Source of the DNA: Ustilaginoidea virens
Taxonomy: Eukaryota; Ascomycota; Sordariomycetes; Hypocreales; Clavicipitaceae
Reading direction: 5' to 3'
Length of the DNA stretch: 64,000 bases
Assembly: GCF_000687475.1 (NCBI RefSeq)
Contig: NC_057316.1
Span: 4,216,001 to 4,280,000, forward strand
Below the pieces are notes generated by a model that did not search any database, had not been told where the DNA came from, and saw nothing but the letters and a program-made list of their open reading frames with translations. Below are positions 25,589 through 36,494 of the stretch, piece after piece. How positions within the stretch are numbered: position 1 is the stretch's first letter; every line of letters starts with the position of its first letter. The translations under genes were made by a program, and so were the position numbers.

Positions 25589-26242
25589 ACAAGAGCGACC
25601 CAGTAACTGGCAATGGGTGAGAAGAGGGGGCAGAAATTGCGGTTTGCGTTGGACGGAGTCGACGAGTCGACGACGAGCCTGGAGTGGTAATTAGACAAGT
25701 TGTAATAACCCTGCATGTTTCGGAGCATTTGTATATATTCTTTGGGGCGACAAGCCCGGGCTTGTGGGAGTTGAGCTGAGTTGCTCCTCGCCTCCTGCTG
25801 AAGGACGCTGCTTGCGGTCCGGTTGGTGGGCCAGCAAATTCTAATGACTAATAAATACCAGGTTTTGACGATGATTGCACAAGGCAACATGAAATGAAGA
25901 TACATGTACGGAGTAGCCTTCCTTGTACAACTGTTGTGCCCTGGCTGTCGCTGTAGGCTGTCGCTGTAGGCTGTCGCTGTAGGCTGCAACATTGTGACAG
26001 CGTTATGTACCTACTATTGACGTGCGGTCTCGGAGTATGTATGTACATGACTGCCAAGTGCCACCGAGTGCCACCAAGTGCCAGCCAACCGGCAAACACC
26101 CACCAGCAACCAACCACCCGACAATGAAACATTGACATTTCCGTCCTCCATCCCACAACCAAAGGCGCCACCCTAACATCCTCTTTGCTTGAACCCATCA
26201 ATAGCACCATAACCATCACCATCACCAGCACTCCTGCCAGCG
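25589..26242. other. Intergenic region ERG5 to rhodanese gene
   Basis: No gene is recognised. It contains a 13-bp repeat, GGCTGTCGCTGTA, in just over three copies at 25943-25986, a TGTACGGAGTA motif near 25898 and a CCACCAAGTGCC-like repeat near 26055-26085. The right end is the presumed promoter of the rhodanese gene. Confidence 0.55.
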
Positions 26243-27025
26243 ATGCAAAGGCTCCAAGGTCCCACCACCATGATCCCCCGGCGACTCGCCCCGGCGGCGC
26301 TGCTCCCACGCGCGGTCCGGCCTGCGGTTGCGCCCGCCCCCTTTTCTGTCCACGCTCGCCCATCCTCCTCCACCCGTCCGCCTGCCACGCTTCGGTCCTG
26401 CGCAGCCCCCCGCCTGCCGGGGCGTCTGCCCGCCAGGCAGCACCGCGACTACTCCACGGCCGGCCACTCCAGCAAGGCGTGGAGCTTCGACGAGGTGCGG
26501 AAGCTGGTGGGCGCGCGCAGCCGTCCCTCCGACGTGGTTCTCGTCGGTACGTCCCAGCCCGGCCCTCCCCCCCCCCCCCTTCCCTTCCCCAACGGTGTGG
26601 TGCGTGCGTGCGTGCGTGCGGCTAACCGAGACGTGTGTGCGCGCGCGTGTTTTTGCGGATGCGAACTAGATGTGCGGGAGCCGGAGGAGATGGCGGGCAC
26701 GGGCAGGATCCCCGGGGCGGTCAACATCCCCGTCAGGGGCGCCGCGGGGGCGTTTGCCATGTCCGAGAGGGACTTTGAGGACGCGTACGGGTTCGCGCGG
26801 CCGGCGCGCGAGGGCACCACGCTGCTGTTTTACTGTCTGGCGGGCGTGCGGGCGGGCGTGGCGGCGGCGGCGGCCACGGAGGCTGGGTGGCGGGCCGACG
26901 TGTACCCCGGGAGCTGGCTGGACTGGGAGGCCAACGGCGGGAAGGTTGCCAAGGTCACGCGGAAACGGGGGGGAGGCGAGGCGGAGGCAAGGGGGGGAGG
27001 GGAGACGGACGCGGCCCGCAAGTGA
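26243..27025 (+). CDS. Mitochondrial rhodanese-domain protein
   Basis: Single-domain sulfurtransferase of the RDL1/RDL2 type found in fungal mitochondria. Exons 26243-26546 and 26670-27025 (123-nt intron) give 219 residues. The first about 70 residues are Arg/Ala/Pro-rich, consistent with an import presequence; an in-frame ATG at 26270 could be the true start. The domain shows VVLVDVREPEEM (spliced across the intron), GRIPGAVNIPVR, and the active-site loop CLAGVR with the catalytic Cys at about residue 156, followed by YPGSWLDWEANGG. The tail is Gly/Glu/Lys-rich and low in complexity. The sulfur acceptor is unknown from sequence. Confidence 0.88.
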   Translation: MQRLQGPTTMIPRRLAPAALLPRAVRPAVAPAPFSVHARPSSSTRPPATLRSCAAPRLPGRLPARQHRDYSTAGHSSKAWSFDEVRKLVGARSRPSDVVLVGTSQPGPPPPPLPFPNGVVRACVRAANRDVCARACFCGCELDVREPEEMAGTGRIPGAVNIPVRGAAGAFAMSERDFEDAYGFARPAREGTTLLFYCLAGVRAGVAAAAATEAGWRADVYPGSWLDWEANGGKVAKVTRKRGGGEAEARGGGETDAARK

Positions 27026-27428
27026 ATTGAGGAGTTTGGCCTGCTCTGGGCAGCCCGGCATGACACGACGCGAATTTTTGGGGCGAGATTTGCCATTGAA
27101 CGGTGTTGGACAAGCAAGCTGGGGCGGACTAGACTGTACAGCAAGAGGTAAATATGAAAAATAAAAAAATAAAAAAGGGGGGGGACCCTTTCTTTTTGGG
27201 AGCTTCCTCGAGACTCGCCGCCGCAACGGCCCTTTTCTTGGTCCGACTCGGGTAGAACAAGAACCTCTTTTTGAAACCCTGAACCCCCCTTTCACCCCCT
27301 TCTCTCCCAGAGATGCTCGCAGCTTGGGGCACGAAAACATTCAACCTTACGGACGGGCCAAACAAGACGCCGTTCCCCGACTCCATCCCCCCCCCACCCC
27401 CCCCCCCCCCCCGGGAGGTCTTTGAAGC
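27026..27428. other. Convergent intergenic region with C-rich tract
   Basis: A 403-bp gap between the facing 3' ends of the rhodanese and Yip1-family genes. It holds an A-rich segment (27155-27176), a G run (27177-27184), and C tracts at 27387-27395 and 27397-27412, the latter 16 C, only 17 bp past the Yip1 stop codon. Confidence 0.7.
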
Positions 27429-28680
27429 TTAAAAGGAAAAAAAGGCGGGCTTCCCGGGCTTCTCCGCAGGGGGGTGCGCATCGGGTTTCTTCGCCGCAGG
27501 GCTGTTGTGCGCAAAGAAGAGGATCTTGATGGTGATGGCGAGGCCGGCGTGGAGCAGCACGACAACGACCAGCAGCACCTTGCTGACCTGGCGATCCGTG
27601 GCGCTGAGCACGGGATACAGGTTGCGCAGCAAAAAGGCGACCGACATGCCGAAGCCGACGGCGACAAAGGTCCAGTTGAGGATCTCGATGGGCGACCAGC
27701 TGATGATGGCGACGGGGATCCAAATCAGGTTCGAGTAGCCGTAGAGGGCCCAGCACTCGAGCAGATTGGCCGACTCGCTGCCGAAATAGCGCAGCGCAAG
27801 GAAGAGGACCATGGGGATGAAGAGAGTGTACCCGTAGACGAGGCCGGCGGCACCTGCGCACGTTGGCAAGAATGCGGGTTAGCTCGCGGCTCTTCTTTTC
27901 GATCCCCCGTCTTCCCCCTCCCCCCTCCTTTGCCCCTTTCCCCTTTCCCCTCCCCTTGCTTCTTGCTTGCACACAGTGGCAGATCATGGCCATCACCACC
28001 ATCACCATCAGTTGTCGTTAACCACCCCGGGCACAGGCTGGGGCTGCCTTTCGAATTCCACGGCACAGAATGGAGCGGAAAAGGAATATAAAAAAAAAAA
28101 AAAAAACGTACCGCTCAGTAGCCGGAAATCATAGGCAAACTGCGTGGTGCCTCTCGTTGACAGCCAGTCGCTGATGGTGCCGCCCAGGAACAGGATCAAG
28201 ACGACGGTGGTGGCGATCCAAAAGGGCCCGTACAGGTCCGGGTTCCCCTCGAGGACGTCGAGGAAGTTGGCGCGGGGGAACAGCGCGGCCCAGCAGCGCT
28301 GCAGCACGGCCGACGTGTCCACATCGAAGAACTGGGAGTAAAAGGACACGGACCACAGGAAGCGCTTCGACGGCGACGAGGACGACGCCGTCGCCGGCGG
28401 GGGGAGGCCGGGAGAAGCGTTCTTGCGCCCGCCATGGGACGCCTCGTTGAAGTTGGACGTGTGGAACTCGAGATCTTCTTGGAGATCAGTGTGGCCGAGA
28501 TCTCCCTGGGGTCAATATTAGCAGGTTCCTCCTGGGGGCAAAAATAAATAAATAAACAATCACTGCCGAGCCAAGCCAAGAGTTGAGGGCAAGGCTTCCG
28601 GGAAGCCAGGGGCAGGCAGGCAATCGTTGACTTGCCTCGTCGTCCACATCCACGACGGCGTCGTAGCCCGATCCCGACAT
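27429..28680 (-). CDS. Yip1-family Golgi membrane protein (YIPF1/2-like)
   Basis: Multi-pass protein of the Yip1 family, which acts with Rab GTPases in ER-Golgi membrane traffic. Exons 28680-28636, 28505-28112 and 27853-27429 give 287 residues. The cytosolic N-terminus, MSGSGYDAVVDVDDEGDLGH onward, is acidic. After KRFLWSVSFYSQFFDVDT come the conserved NPDLYGPFWIATT and about five hydrophobic segments, including FVAVGFGMSVAFLLRNLYP. The tail is Lys/Pro-rich. Intron 1 uses a GC donor, GAG|GCAAGT, with a normal AG acceptor; only this choice keeps the reading frame. Intron 2 has a run of about 16 T after its donor. Confidence 0.92.
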
Positions 28681-29618
28681 GCTGGTGGTGGTGGTGTTTG
28701 GTTCAGGGACTGGACGGCGCGCTCTCACTCGGGCAGGCGGAAGCGGACCTTGTGAAGCTTGGCCGGCGGGCTGGAGCTGCGAGGTCCGAGGTTGGATGCC
28801 GCTGCTGACGTTGACGTTGACGTTGACGTTGATGTTGGATGTTGACCTGTTGGCCTGTTGGCCTGAAACTTAAAGTCACGCCCGCTGGCAAGGGAGGGAC
28901 ACCAGAGATTGTGCCAAGTGGAGCTGTGGAGAGCTGCATTGCACATGTGCACTGCGACGAGATCTGACTACGGGTGCTGGCAGGGGGACCCGCATCCAAG
29001 TACCGTGGCTGTCCGCACTTTAGCCGACGAACCACGACCAACCATTTGACACGAACGCGAACGGCAGGACGAGGACTGGCTAGCTTGACATAGCATGACA
29101 TTTGATGGCAGATAACTCGGGAGTCGGATAAGGCAGTTTGTTCATATGAAATGGTAACATCTTGGACCAACTCTTAGACCTTGTTCACGCACGAAGCGGC
29201 TGCATGCACTGTCTCGGAGATTTGATCGGATCTACGGTACCTCCCCGCCTCAAACAATCCCCTCAAACAATACACCGTGTCCTCGAGGGCATTGTTGCAC
29301 CCAAGAACCCTTTCACCGCGTCAAATTCTCCAACGGCCCAGGGCTCACATCAACTTGGTCGACATGTTCTGCGAGAGCGGTTGGCAAGAGCGCAACACGA
29401 CAAAGCAGAAAGGACAGAATGTTCCTCCGTTTGATTGCGAAAATCTCATTCAAAGGGGCATCATCGAAATGGCATTGCCTGAGCTGAATATGCTAATGAA
29501 GAAACAAGGCCAGGCTTGCGACCGTGAAGCGTCCTGTTTCTCGGCCATCCAATCCCCCAGAATAACAACAGGTCCAGACGCCACCCCCCACAGGTAGAAA
29601 AATAAATAAACCAAACAT
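28681..29618. other. Intergenic region between Yip1-family and ubiquitin-L40 genes
   Basis: No gene is recognised. A GACGTT repeat (about four copies plus a GATGTT variant) lies near 28807-28838. The left part is the presumed Yip1-family promoter and the right part the 3' side of the ubiquitin-L40 gene. Confidence 0.55.
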
Positions 29619-30434
<816 letters not shown>

Positions 30435-30968
30435 CTTTGCACCTGATTTTGTGCAGCTTGACGATGTGAGTTTTCCTGCGAGTTGAGCAAAGTTCTTGCG
30501 CGGAAAGTTGGTGGGGCTCAAGGAGGTTGAACAGACCGAAAACCCTAGGTCATGTGGAAGGTCACGTGCAAGACACCGACCAACTCGGCTTTCGCTCCCC
30601 CCTCCCGCCGAGCACAACTGCAGACATTTTCCGTACACAAGAGCAGGCTGTAGTCGAGGATGCTTTGAATCAATAGCTACCTTTATTACTACTATCAAGT
30701 GTTACTGCGCCTAGAAATGTCAGGCGCAACGCGCGTCAACGCCCAAGAGAGCAGTGCGTTTCCTAGCCGCAATACTCCGTATACCAAAGGTCTTTCCCCC
30801 GGCGCTCGGGGCTTTTCCTTTCCGGATTATCTGATCAGGTTCTAGATAGGTTATTGAAACTTAGATTCAAATAGCCCCTAGCGTAGTATAATAGTATCAA
30901 TGATACTCCGTATACCTCTTCGCTCTCGCGTCTGAGGAGGTGCCTCTCCACGTTCAGTCTCTTCGCCT
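30435..30968. other. Intergenic region between ubiquitin-L40 and RRN7
   Basis: The presumed ubiquitin-L40 promoter and 5' exon on the left, the RRN7 3' untranslated region on the right. Two ATACTCCGTATACC motifs are seen near 30774 and 30904, the reverse complement of the recurring ACGGAGTA element. No other gene is recognised. Confidence 0.55.
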
Positions 30969-32881
30969 CTAGGACATATCACCTGCAGGTTCCTCCCTTG
31001 TCCTTCCTGAGCGACAGTCCTTTCGCCATGATATCATCGCTTGCTCCAGAGTATAGATGGCCCGTGTCATTGCATAGACTGACAGCCCGATTACATTACC
31101 TTGCATGTGTTAGCCAGGGACACGTCAAAATCAAGGCACATCAGATCCCTACCGATTGCCTGGTAAAAAGTATAGGCCTCGGAGGATAAATCTTCCCTGG
31201 CTCGGAATGCCTCGTAAAGTGTCGCATCCTGTTTCGATTCTGCATGACCTGCCTTTTCGAATCTGCTCGGCTCGACAGCCTGTGCAAGTATGTGGCGGGC
31301 TTGGTCGTCAATTCGCTCATCCGGAATATCCAGTACAGGCGACGGAGACTTTGGTTGAGGCTCGGTTGGGAAAAACCGGGTGAGTGAATTGGTTTCTATT
31401 TATGCAGTTAGCCTGGAACACGAACTTTGCAGCCATTTGTCGAGTCATACTAGTTTCCGCCAATGTCGCCGATAACTGGGCCATGTATGTGTTGAGGCCT
31501 TCATCGTCCAGATCAACGATTTGAGAGGGAGTAATGTTCTCAAAATACCGATTCGCCCGACTTCTGTCGTCCGTCGGAAGACTTGCCAAGTAACCCTCCT
31601 CCCACTTTTCCCAGCTAAATCGTGGCATGAGAGCCTTTTCCTTGTTCAAGAGAGACACTTGCCCGGGGTTGAGTGGAAAGCACAGTTTTGTTGATACAGC
31701 CAGGAGACCTAGTAGTCGTACCTCCGGATGGTCGACTGGGGAGATCCTGGATTTTGAGACGGGAAATCCAAAGTCGTATTTTAGGTTGGTCGCGAGTCTC
31801 TTGGCTACCACGATTGACTCGACTACGAGCGCTGATTAGCATTGTTTCAGCTTTGTTGTGTAGGAACGGACTTGGCATTACTTGGTAGGGCAAGCTCCTT
31901 TGCGAACTGAACCAACATGGGTATGAAATTCAGCTCGGGAAATGTCATGTCGTAGTTCACTTTGTAGGAAAGTACCAAGTCTATGGCCGTTTGGTATAAA
32001 ACTTCTCCACGCAGACCTGAGCAAGACGACGTTTTCAGGACAGTTGCGTACGGGCTGGGCATTCGTTCTTGCATTTCCCGAGGTAGTTCGTAAAACTAAA
32101 GGGCGCGCTTATTCAGGTCCAGGGAAAAGCGAACAACGGCCACCGTGGGGGGGGGGTTCATGGAACATACTGCTCGTAGATATGGCATGCTGCCGTTGGC
32201 GGCCCATTTGCGAAGATCTGCTAAGCGTGTTGGTATTCTCAGGAGCACGCATGCTAAATAACATAGAACAATCGTCTCCGGTAGTCTCGGCGTAGGCCAA
32301 GATGAGCCACGCTCAGGATCCCACTTTTGCGCTCTAGAGCGCGGTCTCCATGACGGCTTTGCATCTTCCTCGGAATCAGTAGGTTGAGAGCTAAACACTT
32401 CGATTTCCGTGTCCGAATGGTCGGCTTCCGCAGAAAGGGAGCCGTAGCCGCGGAGACGAAGATCCCACAGGTCTCGAAGAACAGTTTCCGTTTCCATCTT
32501 GTGACCTTTATCACGGACCAAGAAGAGAACTTGTTTGCGCAACAGGAGCTGGACAGCCTCGATATACAGCGTTTTGCCTTGCTGACCGACCAGTTGACGC
32601 TTCTCCGTCCCTCGAGCGGCCTTCTCCCGCCTTGCCACGGCCCCCATCTTTCCTGCATCTTCTTCATCGTCAAGATCGAACTGTATAAATCCCTGGCAAG
32701 TCCGTTTCAGATTCGTAGATCATGACGGGCACGAGCATGCTCTTTGGGTAGTGGTACTGACTTCCATTTGATGGCCCTTGGAACAGAATCGTAGGCCATC
32801 CTGAAGATAGAATCGTTGACTTCCGCATTCTGGACATCGCTCCCCCTTTGGCATCCTGCGCATCTCTCTTTGTCCTGCCAT
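30969..32881 (-). CDS. RRN7: RNA polymerase I transcription factor RRN7 (TAF1B homologue)
   Basis: TFIIB-like subunit of the core factor that recruits RNA polymerase I to rDNA promoters in the nucleolus. Six exons on the minus strand: 32881-32762, 32692-32171, 32095-31882, 31822-31451, 31395-31153 and 31099-30969; 533 residues. An N-terminal zinc ribbon has Cys16, Cys19, Cys33 and His37 (CPECGS ... FCSKGHQ). Then come a Lys/Arg-rich segment, the first cyclin-like region (about 55-215), and LRGEVLYQTAIDLVLSY, LLAVSTKLCFPL and RANRYFENITPSQIVDLDDE. The C-terminal part with SEAYTFYQAIG / YTLEQAMISWR matches this family. The fourth intron (55 nt) was placed by frame and by the branch-like GCTAAC; this junction is the least certain. 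Confidence 0.88.
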
Positions 32882-33730
32882 GACTGGGTGGGGGGGGGGG
32901 GGGGGGGAGGGATTCTTGTCGCGCCAAAGACTGGTGCCTCACTGGAACAACGGCACTTGCTTCATAGCTACTCGCACATCTGCAAGTAAGTGAGCTGGCA
33001 GAGCTGGCAGAGCTGATACATGGCTTGCTTGCACTGCAAACGAACCGAAACGGAAAAAGCAGACTTATGCCACAGGGACAGCACAGCTTATGGATGTCGC
33101 AGGGTAGATGGCATTGCACTTGAACAAGCTGATGTTGGGTTAAAAAAAGGGCCTGACCCGCCCGATGTTCCCATCACGGTAGATGATTGGCCACCCTGAA
33201 GTAGGAAGAGAGAGAGAGAGAGGCACGGCCTATGACTTAACAAGATGATGCTACTAGTTGAATGCGTAAAGCCAGTCATTTGTCATTTGGTGTGGTTTTC
33301 CCACTTTCCAACGCCTCCTTGTCCAGGTTCTTTCACACACAAAAGGTTATGCCGGCGACAGCAATCTTGAAACACAGCCATCATATCTCGTCCTTTCTTC
33401 TTTTTTTTTTGGAGGGTATGACCCTCCCGCCTTCAACTACCTAGAAAGTTGCTGGCTTCTTCCAAGAGTCGTTTCAGAAACAAAGGAAAATTGTTTATAG
33501 CGCCAACGCCTGGACTGTTTTGTAAGTAACCAGAGTTGTAGCTAGCTAATACAATCCCGTTCATGTATATCCTCGCACGCGTTGACCCAAACGTATTGCC
33601 CCTTGCATATCTAATGTGCCAAGAATCGTGGAAGCCAATGTTCCCTCTTTTGCCTAGATGGTACAAGGACGAGTTTGTGCCAACCCTTGAAGCAAAATTC
33701 CCTTTGTGCGTGGAGCCTTGATCACTTCCT
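32882..33730. other. Intergenic region between RRN7 and eIF5A
   Basis: No gene is recognised. An 18-G run at 32890-32907 sits immediately upstream of the RRN7 start codon (8 bp away), and AGCTGGCAG repeats lie near 32993-33012. The right part should contain the eIF5A 3' untranslated region. Confidence 0.55.
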
Positions 33731-34776
33731 TTACTGCTTCGGAGCTTCCTTGGCTTCAACTGCGGCCTCTTCACCCATGGAGGTAAGGATGATGACGTCT
33801 GTCACTAGCATTAGCGACTGCATCTTTTGAAGACCTCGACGGCGCTATTGAGAAACGAGGGCATTCTTCTTCCTTCTCCTCCCCCGCACGCAAAAGACGA
33901 GGATGGAAAAAGAGACGTATTGATCTCGGCACACTTCTGCAATACTTACTGGTGTCCTTCTCATCAACCTTGAAAAGCTTGGTGATCTTCTCACCAATCT
34001 CACCGTCGGGCATTTTCACATCGTCCTTGGTGTCACCATCGTCGTTCATAAGGGAAAGGAAGCCGTCATCAGAAATATCGAGCTAGTCAAGAGTCTCAGC
34101 ATTCATCATCGCACATAGTAATCGAACACACATGTTCAAACCGCGCAAGCGGTAGGGATGCGAGACTAACCAACTGGTACTCACGGCGGGTGACGTTGGG
34201 AACGTCCATGTTGTGAGTGGAGGGAGAGAGATCTTCGTACTTCTTGCCGGTGAAGATGTCGAGAGCGACAAGGTGGACCTTGGCGTGACCGTGCTTGCCG
34301 GTCTTGGAAGTAGACATATCGACGATCTTGCAGGGTCGGCCCTTGATGACAACGAAGCCGTTCTTGCGCAGGGCAGAGCACTGCATGGGGAAGGTCAGGG
34401 ACGCGCCAGCGTCGGCGGAGTCGAAGGTAACATCATGCTACACCAAGTGGCAAATTAGTCCAAAGGATCCAGGCGGCATTTTCAACGCCCATCACGCGGC
34501 AGGCAGGCTTGCGCGATTGTCGAGTCGAGCGCCTTGCCTCGGCGATAATCACGGTCGGCTGCTTTGCTGCTTTGCTGCTTTGCTGCTTTGCCGCTTTGCT
34601 AGGTTGCTGGGTTGTTGTGCTTTGGGCCCAGCTTTTTGCTGCTTTGTGCGTGTCGACGTGCGTGGGGCAGGCACAAAGCATTGATGCGGGGTGATTTTCT
34701 CGCTGGCCCAACTGGTTGGCGCAGGGCGCAATGCGCAAAAAGGAGCAAGGCCCGGATTACGTACCTCTTCAGCCAT
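33731..34776 (-). CDS. tif51: Translation factor eIF5A (hypusine-containing)
   Basis: Binds the ribosomal E site and relieves stalling at elongation and termination. Exons 34776-34765 (only MAEE), 34437-34171, 34082-33950 and 33798-33731 give 159 residues, standard length. The loop [12 protein letters not shown] places the Lys modified to hypusine at residue 52. The C-terminal OB-fold opens [18 protein letters not shown], and the protein ends [13 protein letters not shown]. Intron 1 is unusually long for this window (327 nt) and carries an 8-bp repeat, GCTTTGCT, x5 at 34561-34600. Divergent from COG3. Confidence 0.96.
34561..34600. repeat. 8-bp tandem repeat in eIF5A intron 1
   Basis: Five consecutive copies of GCTTTGCT; the fourth copy has one mismatch. 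It lies within intron 34438-34764. Confidence 0.95.
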
Positions 34777-36494
34777 GGTGATGAATTGCGCAAGAAAGCG
34801 GACTGCGAGAAGCAAAAGGAGAGGAGAGAGACGGCCGTGATAGTCTGACACCGAAAAGCAGTGGAGGTGCTGAATAGTGAGTGGGTGGAGAGAAAGGGAA
34901 AAAAAAAAAAGGGTCGAAATAAGAGTGGGAGAAGAGAGGGAGAGGAAGGATGGAGGGGAAAAGGTGCGCCGTCCTGATTTTTTTTCTTGCACCGTCTGAT
35001 TGGGCCCTGGGGCGGGTACCAGGAGGAGACCCAGGCGAGGCTAAGAGGCCTGGCCGACCTAGGTACCTTATCTGTACCTCGACGAAGAGGTGGCCTGGGA
35101 GAAGTCCGAGGCTCAAGTTTGACAATGAAGGCAGCCCGGTTTGATGATTGACTTGGCAGGGTCGAAAGTCCGGGAGCCAGGACAGCATCGCAGACGAAGA
35201 CGAAGACGAAGACGAAGACGAGACGTCAAGACGCTTTCGCAAAGGAAACGCAAGCAGCACTCAGCTAAGAACCGGGCGAACTGTGGCATGGGCTCCTTGG
35301 TCTACTGGTCTCAGCCAGATCACAGATTCAGCCAGAACAAGTCCAACATTTCCAGTCGCCGCCACTGAGCTTGGGGCAGCCAAAAACAAAAAAAAAAAAA
35401 AAGAAAAAAAAACCAAAATGGCAACAGGTTTTCCAACAGACGGGGAAACAGAGCTCCCATGCGAGATGACGACCGGAGCAGGTAGTTTTTCCCACGATCA
35501 GGGTACCGAGCCACCAGCCGATAGCCGATCTGACAAGTGCTGGAGCTGGCAGTTCTTCATCGCCAACAAAGTGGCAAGGCCCTCTTCAAGCCGGGTCACG
35601 TGCAACGCGTGCAACTTGAACGGCAACTGCGGTGCACTCGGCTCATCTTCAAATGCTGTCAAAAGTCTGGCACTTCCAGATTCCCGAATCTACAATCTGC
35701 AGCTTATTATGTAGTTACCCATTGTTACGCTGCAAGGTCTTTGGCGTCACTGGGTCTGGGTGGGACGGCAATGCTGAAGAGGGGCGGCCTGGGTCAAATT
35801 GATGGCTGGCTTGAAGGGCGCCGTGGGGGTTAGGTTAAGTGAGGGCCAGAGTGACAAGTAGCACAAGTAGCTAGGTACCTATTGATCTGTTGATTTGTGG
35901 GTTGAAGCGTGCGTAACTCGAGTGGGGAACCAAGTACAGGTACCTAGGCAGGCACCTAGGTCCTAAGCAAGCTGCCTGATGTTTTGCACCTTCATCCGAT
36001 AATCCCGTGCAGGTTCCACTGCCTGCCCAAGGTGCTTACTTAAATTCATCTAGATAATCCTGCTCCATCATTTCAGCGACATGATGCGACGTGATGCACA
36101 CGAGGTTGCCTGATACGCCCAACTTTGTTATCGACAAGCGCCACGGCTTCTCAAGCTCAGCCTCGCAAACCCAGCCAGCCAATGAGCGCGCTGCACCCGC
36201 GTGCATTCCCCATGTGAGACATGGAGCTGTATAGCCTTGTCGCCCTCTCCAACAAGTATTGCAAGCTGGCATCCAACATACTGTACCTACCTGTTAGTAC
36301 ATACAATCCTGAACATTGCAGCCGTGGTTCCCGGGGCTCCTAAAATAATGACTGAGCACGCCGCATTCAAGCATCTGCCCAAAGTGCGCAGGTAACCAAG
36401 TCCAAGCCCATGGTTGAAAGGCAAAGTCGCCTCGACCTCCTCGAAACACAACATATTCATTCGCAAGGTTCAATCTCCTTGCGCCCAGCCCAAC
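34777..36494. other. Divergent region eIF5A / COG3
   Basis: No gene is recognised. It holds GACGAA repeats at 35193-35221 (shadowed by an acidic frame that is not a gene), A-rich DNA at 35386-35412, and AGGTACCT-type clusters at 35057-35081, 35870-35882 and 35931-35967. Presumed promoters of both flanking genes. Confidence 0.55.

Noticed and set aside
23471..27025. P450 plus neighbours as a secondary-metabolite cluster
   Set aside because: The P450 is the housekeeping CYP61, and no synthase, transporter or cluster regulator is nearby.
35148..35714. 188-residue frame with an acidic repeat
   Set aside because: The acidic part is the GACGAA microsatellite; the rest resembles nothing known.
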